Assembly (NCBI GenBank): GCA_029962745.1
Contig: CM057162.1
Span: forward strand, 13,576,026 to 13,640,025
DNA from: Echinometra lucunter
Lineage: Eukaryota > Echinodermata > Echinoidea > Camarodonta > Echinometridae
DNA: 64,000 bases
Reading direction: 5' to 3'
Shown piece after piece: positions 10,193 through 21,600 of the stretch; within the stretch, counting starts at the first letter, position 1, and the number at the start of each line of letters is the position of its first letter. The position numbers were made by a program, and so were the translations under genes. The notes beneath the pieces were generated by a model. That model had not been told where the DNA came from. It did not search any database and worked only from the letters and a program-made list of their open reading frames with translations.

Positions 10193-11898
10193 GTGTTCCT
10201 GTCACTCCCCCAGGATCAGAGACAGAACCACTTTCTCCTGAACTGATCAAGCAATGTGCGGAGGATTTCAAGTTGAAGTATCGGACAACTCTCTGTAAGA
10301 TTAGAGCTGATCCTCTTGATCCTGATTCCCTTGTGCAATTTGAATCCCTGTACACAAACCTTGTCTTGAAAGAAGGGCATGGAAAAAGTAAGCGACCCCT
10401 AAAATATGAGGATCTCTTTAATCTTAAAGTCAGTGGAGAGTTCCCCAGGCGGCTTGTGGTGCAGGGAGAGGCAGGGGCTGGCAAGACAACATTTTGTGCC
10501 AAGATTGCATGGGACTGGATAAATGGAAGTTCTGATCTCCCACCGTATATGTGGACGATTATTGTACCTCTTCGTGAAGCTGAGCAGTACACCATCGGTG
10601 AGATTGCGAAGTCATATCTAACCAAGGAAAACCCAACAACAGCCCATCAGATTACTGAGTACATCCGCTCACATCAAAAGGAAGTATTCATTGTGTTTGA
10701 TGGCTTGGATGAGTTTGGTGGTAAGCTTGTGAAGCAGGGAAAAGATGGTTCAAAGTCAGAATGTGTCCAGTCACCATCTACTGATCAAATGCAGCTTTCA
10801 TCCTTGCCGTCTGCTGGTGCTTCTGTGCAGCCAAGTATCAGTACTTCAGCGGCGTGTGGAAGTCTGTCAAAGAGAGGTGAAATCACAAGCATTCTTCATT
10901 CAGATGAACTTGCTGCTTGCCCTGTCTTGGTTACGAGCCGGCCATGGAAGGTCTCAGAGATTAAATGGGATAACAATCTAAGGAAACTATACACATTCAT
11001 TCATGTGGAGGGTTTCAAGAAGGAGAATGTGAAAGTTTACATTCACAAGTACTTTCAAGATGATGAGGCCAAAGCAGATCAGCTTATCCAGTTAATTCAT
11101 CATAATGACGTCATATCTCAAAATATGGCCCCATATCCTATCTACATAGCTATGCTCTGTCTCATGTGGAGAGAACTTGATGACCATAAACGAGAAAAGT
11201 TCAAGTCATTTCAAACTTTTTCTCGAATATTTGAGGAAATGTTTGATTTCCTGAAGGTGCATTATGCTCAGAAAGTGATCACAGATCTAGGCAGCCCATT
11301 ATTCTTTGACTATCTCAAACGAATTGAGAAGCTCATGCAACCAGTTGCCCAACTTGCTTTCACTGGTCTACACAAAAATACTCTTGTTTTCAATGAAGAT
11401 GAATTCCAAAATTGCTCAGAATCCATGGAAGCAGCTTGCAGAGTAGGGGTGTTGTCACAGGAGAAGAGACTTACTTATATACATGATAAGAGCACTTATT
11501 ATCTACAGTCTGCAGTCTTCTTTCCTCACAAACTCTTTCAGGAGTACATGGCTGGAGTCCATTTTGCTTCCCTCTATGAATCAGATCACAATTTATTCAA
11601 CAAATTGCTGGAAGAAGTAGTACTCCCTAGGAAAGAAGAGTTTAGGTATCTCCTATACTTTGCTGTATCAAGAAACAAAGCCATTGCAAACCATGTAATG
11701 AAATACCTTCTGCAAGATAATGAAAAGATGGAGAAGGACATGGATCTACTTGTGGATGTCGCCTTTGAGAGTCTGGACCAAGATGTAGCAGCTTTGGTGA
11801 GGGACAGGGTATCATCAGAGAAGATGGCGCTGAGCATACACAGCCCGACAGCACACACTGTAGCAGGTTATATCTTTACTGGCATATATGTATATGCT
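10193..11898 (+). CDS. NLR exon 3: NACHT ATPase and following helical domains
   Basis: The exon encodes about 569 residues of a STAND-type ATPase that acts as the oligomerisation switch of NLR receptors. The Walker A motif GEAGAGKTT is at 10465-10491, the Walker B/acidic motif VFDGLDEF at 10693-10716 and the sensor VLVTSRPW at 10924-10947. FFPHKLFQEYMAG (11518-11556), the winged-helix/HD2 signature seen in animal NLRs, follows. An upstream linker rich in proline and acidic residues (PPGSETEPLSPE) is typical of sea urchin NLRs. The acceptor completes the glycine codon from exon 2, and the donor is GCT|gtaagt at a codon boundary. If that donor is not used the frame runs on to a TGA at 11977-11979. 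The reading frame is intact. A serine- and glutamine-rich low-complexity loop lies just after Walker B (about 10740-10880). Confidence 0.93.
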
Positions 11899-13270
11899 GT
11901 AAGTTTTATGTCTTTCATAATGATTAGTACCTATAGCAATATTATTCAATTATTTTTTTCAGAACAAGTTGCTATATGAGTGTTTTCAAAAATTTTCTTC
12001 AGTGAACTATGTATATGCACACTAGCAGAAAAATATCAGCAACCAATATTAAAGAATTCTTTGCTAAGTTGTTTTTCAAACTTAAATTTTCTTCATTTAA
12101 TTTAATGCTTTATAGACCTTGCTTTTTGGTCCAGATCAAAATCACTCTGAAATTTGTCAAATGAAAGAAAAAAAAAAGATTACTGAGAGAAATATTTGAA
12201 TGGTAGATAATAATAAAATGTACTATATTTATATTTTTCTTCGCTGTCATGCAAGATCTATTCACTGTTTATTCATTGCAATGTTCAGCATAATCAGTAA
12301 AACAAGTCCAACATTTCCCTAAAATGTAATATGGAAATGATTTATATCATATTTCCCCAAACTGCATAGTGAAATGCATTCAAAAGCCATAAAATAAATA
12401 GGTGAATGCTTTTTTGTAACATCTTGCAGTCTTCTTGTCTAAAACTTTCAATATACTTTTCCAGGGAGCTGAACATTGATGTAGGAGCAATTCAACCACT
12501 TCATTCCTACCTCGAATTTAAATAGTACACTAAATACAGTTTTTATAGGAACATGATTTTATTAAATTATTTTGGTTTCTGTACAATTCAGAGATTTTTC
12601 ATGCTCTTTATTATTCTACTGCCTTTGCATTATTCACTCCATTGTAAGTGTGTAATACAATAAGATGACATACTTCTAGAGTGAAAAAAATCCGGGGGGG
12701 GGGGGATGATGTTGGATGGAATGTCAAATGATGAAGTTTTAAACATATGTGCAGTAGATTTTAGTAGAAAGTAGGTAAATGGGAAGAAGTGAAGGTTGAA
12801 ATAAGCAAGTAATGTACGATTAATTTTTTTTGTGTGTGTAAATTCAATTTAAATAGCTTTCTTGAGAGAGTATAAAATGTTATGTGACTGACTTTACTAC
12901 ATCTGGCTTTAAAGTTCTAATCAGGGCTGGGCGGATGTTTTTGAGCTAGTGAAATGTACATTTATTCAAATACGAATTATTCATGTTAATTCAGGGTTGG
13001 GGATGGACGAACAAACATGAACATAGAGAGAAGGGAAACTTCATGTGTAGAAACTAAATGTGAGTAGGGAAGTGAAGTCTGCATTGTAATTTTCTATGAT
13101 TGACCATATCAGTGAGAAAAGCCCAGTACCGGTATCTATTCCACTCATGATCTTTAATATTCCTCATGTGCTTTCATTGATTATCAGGGATGGTTAATAC
13201 CATATGAATGAGTCAAAGGAAATACCAGTTTACTGTCCCATGATTATAGTATTTCTTTATTTTATTTCAG
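11899..13270 (+). other. NLR intron 3
   Basis: AT-rich, non-coding, with donor gtaagt and acceptor tttatttcag. Its first 81 bases are open in the NACHT frame and would add a hydrophobic tail if retained. Contains a G-run at 12695-12704. The same intron is recognisable in the inverted copy (17691-19048). Confidence 0.7.
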
Positions 13271-13438
13271 GTCAGTCTTACATCTAGGTATAATTTGCAA
13301 CAATTTGGACCAACCATGTCACATGATATGGCAAAGATGATATGCTCCTCACCCTCCCTGTTGGATGTTTCCCTACGGAGTACATCCTTCCATGATGATT
13401 TCTTTGCAATTCTTGCCAATGAAGGAAAGAAGTCCAAG
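13271..13438 (+). CDS. NLR exon 4: leucine-rich-repeat exon
   Basis: A 168-base, phase 0-0 exon encodes 56 residues, including TMSHDMAKMICSSPSLLDVSL and SFHDDFFAILANEGKKSK, the pattern of ribonuclease-inhibitor-type LRRs that make the ligand-sensing end of NLRs. Borders are tttatttcag|GTC and AAG|gtgagt. Phase 0-0 exons of this kind can be duplicated or lost without breaking the frame. A different LRR exon at 52924-53091 has exactly the same length and phase. Compared with the inverted copy (60 codons) this exon lacks four codons near its start. Further LRR exons and the 3' end of the gene are not seen and may fall in the gap at 15033. Confidence 0.85.
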
Positions 13439-13728
13439 GTGAGTGAATGTGATTATGTATTTGGTAAAATTGCCATTTGGTCCAGTGCAACTTGGTCTAA
13501 TTCTTAATGATCTCATTCACTTTTAAAATTCTGTATAATCCAAAATGTCCTGTAAATGAGGTCTTATCATTATTTTGTTTATTTTTTACATTTTTTTTTA
13601 ATACTTTTTTTCACTTTTTCATTTAATTTATAATGTCAGTTTGGGCTTACACTAATTTTCTTTCCTGTTGGTCTAGTGCCTGTTTGGTTTCTTACCTACT
13701 TTGTCATTTAGTCCAATGTAAAATTACT

Positions 13729-13910
13729 GGGGGTGTTTCATAAAGCTGTTCGTAAGTTACACACGACTTTACACACGACTTTACACACGACTGGAACATG
13801 TTATTGGGTGCTAATCAGATTCTCAGTCATTGACATGTAGCACAAGAACATATTACCAGTCGTGCGTAAAGTTGTGCGTAACTTACTAACAGCTTTATGA
13901 AACACCCCCC
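13729..13910. mobile_element. foldback MITE
   Basis: GGGTGTTTCATAAAGCTGTT at the left end and AACAGCTTTATGAAACACCC at the right end are perfect inverted repeats, and the repeat continues through GTAAGTTAC/GTAACTTAC. Three direct copies of the unit ACACACGACTTT lie inside the left arm. Non-coding, about 180 bp. Confidence 0.8.
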
Positions 13911-14148
13911 TGGTCAGAGTCACCAGCTTTGTTCAATTGCCTGCATATCAGAAAATGAGAAACAGTGAGATGCCCAATTGGTCATGATACCAACCGATGA
14001 GCTTGTGGATATTAGAGAACCTGATGATTGGAGCATGTGGTTAGTAGACAAAAAGTTCTGTAGAAAAGGGATTTCAGACCAGTAAGGTGTGATGGACAAA
14101 CTGGATGGAGATCAGATGTGCCAGAATGGTGAGGACAATGGATTGGAG

Positions 14149-14199
14149 ATGGATGGGGCAGAGCATTGTTCGCTGAAAATGCTCTGCCCTGCCCCATCC
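14149..14199. repeat. short strong hairpin
   Basis: GATGGGGCAGAGCATT is followed after about ten bases by AATGCTCTGCCCTGCCCCATC, an almost perfect stem. It may be part of a small foldback element spanning roughly 14000-14270. No other evidence. Confidence 0.45.
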
Positions 14200-14394
14200 T
14201 TTGTCCTCTCTCAACGATGCATTTGATTTGACAAGCTTGATTCTAGGCAAAATGCCATCAGACCAAATGAGATGAAACAATCTGAATGTACAATAAGGAA
14301 AACACTTTTATAGGAGTTGTTTAAATTACACATTTCACATTATCCAAATTAAGAGGTATTTTTGTACCAAACTATACATAAGCTTTAAAATCAT

Positions 14395-15032
14395 ATTGTA
14401 CTTCTTTATGTTGTTATGGAATCTGCTGTTATGATTTATGTTGATATTACTTCCAGTAGACAGAGAAATGTGATACGAAGAAGAGATGACATATACTGTG
14501 CATGACATACAGATTTGTTGCATTGAATATCTTATTTAGCAAAGTTAGCAAATAAATTTCACCTTCAGATGATGGCTGCATATAAAATTAATTTAGTTGT
14601 GATAGAAGCATTCCTTTTAAACTGTGCCCCTTTTGTGGGAGGGGGAATAACGTGTGAATGTTGATTTGCCAAGTGCAAAATTAAAATCTAAGTATAAAAA
14701 ATACCAATAATTCTGTTTACCAATACCAGAAACAATTTTATTAGCCATGCATGAATGTAAGAAAAATTATAACCTTGATGAGATACTGATTTATGGAACT
14801 CAATATATCTTTGATAATGTAGGCTACATGAAGATTTTTTAAATTTAAATTGGCCTCCACTAAAAACTGGAGGCCAGGTATTCATTCTAAGTTTTAACAT
14901 TTTCAGTAGTTCAAAGAAATCTTTAAGACGTGTTGGGGTGGTGAAGGAGGTCTCAAGAGTTTACTTCAGATTCAGTAAACAATAAATTAGAATGAAGAAT
15001 GAAGTGTGATTCCTTTCTTTACTTTTTGCAAA
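14395..15032 (+). repeat. NLR LRR-intron repeat unit without its exon
   Basis: This stretch resembles the intron that follows the LRR exons near 52.0 and 53.2 kb: shared blocks include CTTTATGTTGTTATGGAA, TCAGATGATGGCTGCATATA and GCAAAATTAAAATCTAA, in the same order and spacing. No LRR exon is visible in the bases just upstream, so the unit seems to have lost it. It ends at the gap. Confidence 0.6.
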
Positions 15033-15532
15033 NNNNNNNNNNNNNNNNNNNNNNNNNNNNNNNNNNNNNNNNNNNNNNNNNNNNNNNNNNNNNNNNNNNN
15101 NNNNNNNNNNNNNNNNNNNNNNNNNNNNNNNNNNNNNNNNNNNNNNNNNNNNNNNNNNNNNNNNNNNNNNNNNNNNNNNNNNNNNNNNNNNNNNNNNNNN
15201 NNNNNNNNNNNNNNNNNNNNNNNNNNNNNNNNNNNNNNNNNNNNNNNNNNNNNNNNNNNNNNNNNNNNNNNNNNNNNNNNNNNNNNNNNNNNNNNNNNNN
15301 NNNNNNNNNNNNNNNNNNNNNNNNNNNNNNNNNNNNNNNNNNNNNNNNNNNNNNNNNNNNNNNNNNNNNNNNNNNNNNNNNNNNNNNNNNNNNNNNNNNN
15401 NNNNNNNNNNNNNNNNNNNNNNNNNNNNNNNNNNNNNNNNNNNNNNNNNNNNNNNNNNNNNNNNNNNNNNNNNNNNNNNNNNNNNNNNNNNNNNNNNNNN
15501 NNNNNNNNNNNNNNNNNNNNNNNNNNNNNNNN
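15033..15532. other. assembly gap, 500 N
   Basis: Exactly 500 N, the same size as the gaps at 39274 and 53821, so the true length is unknown. It lies near the centre of the first inverted repeat. Confidence 0.99.
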
Positions 15533-17240
15533 CTAAAAATTTTGGCAAAGAGTTATGGACATATTTATACATGAATATACAGGTAGAAAATTGTGAATAT
15601 CATAGATATTCAATAATTTCTTTTCTTTAAACAAAGGATTTGAGTGAGTGTAGGGCTTAGAGTTTGTAATTATCCGTATTGCACGCTTTTGAAGAACAAA
15701 AATTCGATTTAAAAGATATTTTGCACAGTTTCCCCATACAATGTTGCAATAAATAAGGTGAGGAAAGATCATAGAAAAATATAGTTTTAAACGAATATGA
15801 GTTGGTACAATTGCACTTACTCTACTGATTGCACCGATTGCCCTTGATATTTTACAACATATTTCATTTACATGGTAATTCCAAATAAGATGATTATCTA
15901 AAGTTACTCCCAAAAATTTAGTGGTATTTACAACTGGAATATTAGAACCATCAATTTTTACATCAATAGAATTAGTATCAATATGCTTATTCTAGTGTGG
16001 AATACCATGCACGAGGTTTTATCAGTATTTAGTTTCAGCTTGTTGGCTAAAAACCACTGGCCTATCTTGCACAATTCCCCATTTAGTATTGCACAAACAT
16101 TTTGTATATCATTTCCAGTTATAAAAAAATTGCTATCATCTGCATATAATACAGAATCTAATATATTACTAATAAAATGTAAGTCATTTATATACATAAT
16201 AAAAAGTAGAGGACCTAAAACAGATCCCTGAGGAACACCAATATTAATGTTTTGTATGGGGGATGAATAACCATTCAAATGTACATACTGTCTGCGATTA
16301 TAAAGATAACTTTTGAACCAATCTAAGGCAAGACCTCTGATACCATAATATCTCATTTTTTCTATAAGAATGTCGTGATTTATACAATCAAAAGCTTTTG
16401 ATAGATCTAAGAAAATCCCAATGACAAATTGCTTATTTTCAAATGCATTTGCTATTTTGTCACAGAAATCAATCAATGCCATATAGGTAGAGTAATTGGG
16501 TCTGAAACCAAATTGTTTTTTAGATATGATATTATTGTAACATAAATATGACAATAAACGTTTGTGTATAAGTTTTTTCAAATAACTTAGAAATTACAGA
16601 TAGGACAGAGATTGGTCTATAGTTAGATAATACAGATTTATCCCCTTTTTTATGTATGGGTACACATTTGGCTAATTTCAGGGAACTAGGGAAGACTCCC
16701 TTATCTATTGACAAATTAAAAATACTACATAAAGGTGTGACTAAAAAATGAATAGATTTTTTAAGAACACTACAGTCAATGCCATCATAGCCAGGGCTTT
16801 TGTTTGGCTGAAGTTCAGACACAATTTTGATTATTTCACTAGGTTGTATGCGGCTGAGAAAAAATGAATTCAACAAGTTTTGGGGTGGCAAGAACTTATC
16901 ATAAGTACAGCAAGATTGTGGCAAAGTATTAATTATGTCTAATCCAATAGTTGTGAAATATTTATTAAATAAATTTGCAATTTCCTTACAATCAGATATG
17001 TTTCTGCCGAGATGATTAATATTCATATGTTGTACTGTTGCCTTTTTCTTATTCAAACAGATCATTGATTACATTCCATGTTCTTCTGATATCATTCTGT
17101 ACACTATAAAAACGAGTTTTATAATACAATTGTTTACACTGCCGTATTGCACTAGTGACTTTATTTCTATATCTATTATAAGTTATTTTTCTATATTCAA
17201 TTGGATTCTTTATATATTTTCGATTTATATTGGAGTAAAT
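15533..17240 (-). pseudogene. 5'-truncated LINE (CR1/L2-like reverse transcriptase)
   Basis: The minus-strand pieces include SPGYDGIDCSVLKKSI, SNYRPISVLSVISKLFEK, QFGFRPNYSTYMALIDF, the catalytic block FLDLSKAFDCINHDIL, GVPQGSVLGPLLFIMYINDL and YADDSN (near 16132-16146). The thumb/C-terminal tail ending HLIYCNIVWGNC comes last. These are the ordered blocks of a CR1/L2-type non-LTR reverse transcriptase. A frameshift near 16560 and another near 15930 break the frame. The 5' end is cut at about 17240, where the flank resumes similarity with 13680-13715. It therefore inserted into the right copy of the NLR region after duplication, or is a haplotype difference. The 3' end is hidden in the gap. 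Confidence 0.85.
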
Positions 17241-17510
17241 GACAAAGCAGGTCAGAAACCAAACAGACACTAGACCAACAGGAAAGAAAATTAGTATAAG
17301 CCCAAACTGACATTATAAATTAAATGAAAAAAGTGGGAAAAAAAAGTTTTGAAAAAAATAAATTTAATAAAAAAAATAATGAAAAGGCCTCATTTACAGG
17401 ACATTTTGGTTTATATGAAATTTTAAAAATGAATGAGATCATTAAGAATTATACCAAGTTGCAATGGACCAAATGGTAATTTTACCAAATACATAATCAC
17501 ATTCACTCAC

Positions 17511-17690
17511 CTTGGACTTCTTTCCTTCATTGGCAAGAACTGCAAAGAAATCATCATGGAAGGATATACCTTCTAGGGAAACATCCAACAGGGAGGGTGA
17601 GGAGCATATCATCTTTGCCATATCATGTGACATGGTTGGTCCAAATTGTAGTAAACTAAACATAGATAACCATGTACATCTAAGTCTGAC
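17511..17690 (-). CDS. LRR exon of the inverted NLR copy
   Basis: This is the minus-strand counterpart of the exon at 13271-13438, with acceptor tttatttcag and donor AAG|gtgagt. It is 180 bases (60 codons, phase 0-0) and encodes LLQFGPTMSHDMAKMICSS and SFHDDFFAVLANEGKKSK, again RI-type LRR sequence. It is 12 bases longer than the left copy near the 5' side, where the text differs clearly. The frame is intact. No further LRR exon precedes the LINE and gap, so the gene copy is incomplete here. Confidence 0.8.
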
Positions 17691-19048
17691 CTGAAATAAA
17701 ATAAAGAAATACTATAATCATGGGACGGTAAACTGGTATTTCCTTTGACTCATCCATATGATATTAACCATCCCTGATAATCAATGAAAGCACATGAGGA
17801 ATATTAAAGATCAAGAGTGAAATAGATACCAGTACTGGGCATTTCTCACTGATATGGTCAATCATACAAAATTACAATGCAGACTTCACTTCCCTACTCA
17901 CATTTAGTTTCTACACATGAAGTTTCCCTTCACTCTATGTTCATGCTTTGTTCGTCCATCCCTAACCCTGAATTAACACGAATAATTCGTATTTGAATAA
18001 ATGTACATTACACTAGCTCAAAAACATCCGCCCAGCCCTGATTAGAACTTTAAAGCCAGATGTAGTAAAGTCAGTCACATATCATCTGATACTCTTTCAA
18101 GAAAGATATTTAAATTGAATTTACACCCCCCAAAATTAATCGTACATTACTTGCTTATTTCAACCTTCACTTCATTTACCTTCTTTCTCCACTAAAATCT
18201 ACTGCACATACGTTTAAACCTTCATCATTTAACATTCCATCCAACATCCCCCCCGGATTTTTCTCACTCCAGAAGTATGTCATCTTATTGTATTACACAC
18301 TTACAATGGAGTGAATAGTGCAAAGGCAGTAGAATAATAAAGAGTATGAAAAATCTCTGAATTGTACAGAAACCAAAATAATTTAATAAAATCATGTTCC
18401 AATAAAAACTGTATTCAGTGTACTATTTAAATTCGAGGTAGGAATGAAGTGGTTGAATTGTTCCTACATCAATGTTCCGCTCCCCGGAAAAGTATATTGA
18501 AAGTTTTAGACAAGAAGACTGCAAGATGTACAAAAAAAGCATTCACCTTTTTATTCTGTGGCTTTTGAATGCATTTCACTATGCAGTTTGGGGAAATACG
18601 ATAGAAATCATTTCCATATTACATTTTAGGGAAATGTTGGACTTGTTTTACTGATTATGCTGAACATTGCAATGAATAAACAGTGAATAGATCTTGCATG
18701 ACAGCAAAGAAGAATATCAACATAGTACATTTTATCATTATCTACCATTCAAATATTTCTCTCAGTAATCTTTTTTTTCTTTCATTTGACAAATTTCAGA
18801 GTGATTTTGATCTGGACCAAAAAGGAAGGTCTATAAAGCATTAAATTAAATGAAGAAAATTTAATTTTGAAAAACAACTTAGCAAAGATTTCTTTAATAT
18901 TGGTTGCTGATATTTTTCTACTAATGTGCATATACATAGTTCATTGAAGAAAATTTTTGAAAACACTCATATAGCAACTTGTTCTGAAAAAAAATAATTG
19001 AATAGTATTGCTATGGCTACTAATCATTATGAAAGACATAAAACTTAC
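17691..19048 (-). other. intron of the inverted NLR copy
   Basis: Mirrors intron 3 of the left gene through most of its length with many substitutions and small indels. No gene seen in it. Confidence 0.65.
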
Positions 19049-20769
19049 CACATACATATACATTTCAGTAAATATATATCCTGCTATAGTGTGTGTTGAA
19101 GAGGTGTCTATCTTCACCTTCATCTTAGCTGATGATACTCTGTCCCTCAACAAAGCTGCTACATCATGGTCCTGACTCTCAAAGGCGACATCCACAAGTA
19201 GATCCATGTCCTTCTCCATCTTATCACTATCTTGCACAAGGTATTTCATTACATGGTTTGCAATGGCTTTGTTTCTTGATACAGCAAAGTATAGGAGATA
19301 CCTAAACTCTTCCTTCCTAGGGAGTACTACTTCTTCCAGCAATTTGTTGAATTCATTGTGATCTGATTCATAGAGGGAAGCAAAATGGACTCCAGCCATG
19401 TACTCCTGAAAGAGTTTGTGAGGAAAGAAGACTGCTGACTGTAGATAATTATTGCTCTTATCATGTATACAAGTAAGTCTCTTCTCCTGTGACAACACCC
19501 CTACTCTGCAAGCTGCTTCTATGGATTCAGAGCAATGTTGGAATTCATCTTCTTTGAAAACAAGAGTATTTTTGTGTAGACCAGTGAAAGCAAGTTGGGC
19601 AACTGGTTGCATGAGCTTCTCAATTTGTTTGAGATAGTCAGTGAATAATGGGCTGCCTAGATCTGTGATCACTTTCTGAACATAATGCACCTTCAGGAAC
19701 TCAAACATTTCCTCAAATATTTCCTCAAATATTTGAGAAAAAGTTTGAAATGACTTGAACTTTTCTTGTTTATGATCATCAAGTTTGCTCCACATGAGAC
19801 AGAGCATAGCTATGTAGATAGGATATGGGGCCATACTTCCAAATATGCTGTCATTATGATGAATTAACTGGATAAGCTGATCTGCTTTGGCCTCATCATC
19901 TTGAAAGTACTTGTGAATGTAAACTTTCACATTCTCCTTCTTGAAACCCTCCACATGAATAAATGTGTATAGTTTCCTTAGATTGTTATCCCATCTGATC
20001 TCTGAGACCTTCCATGGCCGGCTTGTAACTAAGACAGGGCAAGCAGCAAGTTCATCTGAACGAAGAATGCTTGTGATTTCACCTCTCTTTGACAGACTTC
20101 CACACGCCGCTGAAGTACTGATACTTGGCTGCACAGAAGCACCAGCAGACGGTAAGGATGAAAGCTGCATTTGATCAGCAGATGGTGACTGGGTACATTC
20201 TGACTTTGAACCATCTTTTCCCTGCTTCCCAAGCTTGCCACCAAACTCATCCAAGCCATCAAACGCAATGAATACTTCCTTTTGATGTGAGCGGATGTAC
20301 TCAGTAATCTGATGGGCTGTTGTTGGGTTTTCCTTCGTTAGATATGACTTTGCAATCTCACCGATGGTGTACTGCTCAGCTTCACGAAGAGGTACAATAA
20401 TCGTCCACACATACGGTGGGAGATCAGAACTTCCATTTATCCAGTCCCATGCAATCTTAGCACAGAATGTAGTCTTGCCAGTCCCTGCCTCTCCCTGTAC
20501 CACAAGCCGCCTGGGGAACTCTCCATTGACTTTAAGATTAAAGAGTTCCTCATACTTCAGGGGTCGCCTACTTTTTCGATGCTCTTCTTCTTCCAAGGCA
20601 AGGTTTGTGTACATGTCTTCAAATTGCACAAGGGAATCAGGATCAAGAGGATCAGCTCTAATCTTACAGAGAGTTGTCCGATACTTCAACTTGAAATCCT
20701 CCGCACACTGCTTGATCAGTTCAGGAGAAAGTGGTTCTGTCTCTGATCCTGGGGGAGTGACAGGAACAT
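19049..20769 (-). CDS. NACHT exon of the inverted NLR copy
   Basis: The open frame matches the left NACHT exon over its whole length with roughly one residue in fifteen changed. Walker A is GEAGTGKTT, Walker B is AFDGLDEF, the sensor is VLVTSRPW, and FFPHKLFQEYMAG is conserved. It is 1721 bases against 1706, the extra five codons including a local duplication giving EEIFEEMFE. The acceptor is ccatgtag|ATG and the donor GTG|gtaagt, with the same phases as in the left copy. The function is the same ATP-dependent NLR switch if the copy is expressed. No Death-domain or 2A exon is found upstream of it (on the minus strand, toward higher coordinates): similarity to the left side stops at about 23640. 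It is a partial paralogue or the other haplotype. Confidence 0.9.
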
Positions 20770-21174
20770 CTACATGGTGAATAAAAAGGATGAGTTTGAG
20801 TTTAATATTTTAGATCAAAAAAGAATTTGCAAATCAAAAAAATGTTTGGTTTGGAGACAAATGTTTCAAGAGAAATGCACTTCAAAACCCTTCAATGTGA
20901 TGGGATATTTTTTAGCACCTCCTAATGGAGGAGGAGAAAAGAGGCCCTCTGATTCCTTCCACAACAAAACCAATCACTATGAAATTTTACATGGATCTTG
21001 TGTTTAAATGGAGAAGAAGAATCTATCATTATAATTGTAAATCATTATCATTATCTTGTATTCTCTTGTTTAACCATTTTGAAATTTATTTTGAATGTAA
21101 TATCTTTCAATGCTTCTCCATTTTAAGAGTTCTGCTGCTGGAGGTTGCTACAGAACCCAATATGAAATTCAGGG
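20770..21174 (-). other. intron sequence 5' of the inverted NACHT exon
   Basis: Mirrors about 9807-10192 of the left gene with small indels. No coding sequence recognised. Confidence 0.6.
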
Positions 21175-21315
21175 GAGCGCTTCATGAAGAGTTTGTCAGA
21201 GATTTTCGCTGACAACTGTTATAAGCTACTGAAAATCCTCGCATCTGATTGGCTGAGAGCAAATTAGTCAGTGAAAATCACCGACAGGGATTTTCATGAA
21301 ATGCTCCCCTGATGG
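21175..21315. mobile_element. foldback MITE, mirrored copy of 9669-9806
   Basis: The same GGAGCGCTTCATGAAG ... TTTCATGAAATGCTCC ends, inverted relative to the left copy and at the corresponding position. Confidence 0.7.
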
Positions 21316-21600
21316 ATGATGATTACGGCTCAAAGAAATCCCTAGTGATAAAGTGCAGTTCTTCATGCATTTTGTGAGCAAGAATCTTCTGTTTTGGGGC
21401 TGGCATGAGGTTAAGAAAGTTCAATTGACTCAATTACAATATTTTCATAACCTTGGCGTATGGCAAGCAGATGCACAACTTCAGCTGGAGTTGCCTCCCT
21501 TTCATATTTCCTCCCTTCCTTACCTGCATGTCCTCATTGCATGACTATCCCTTCACCCTTTCTAAGCCGTTCTTTATCCCTCCTTCCCTACCTTTTCCCC

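Noticed and set aside
10745..10981. Second ORF inside the NACHT exon
   Set aside because: Shadow frame of the NACHT coding sequence; the same shadow is seen in the inverted copy.
14961..15574. Long open frames across the gap
   Set aside because: They exist only because N is translated as X. The same applies at 38910-39816 and 53647-54452.
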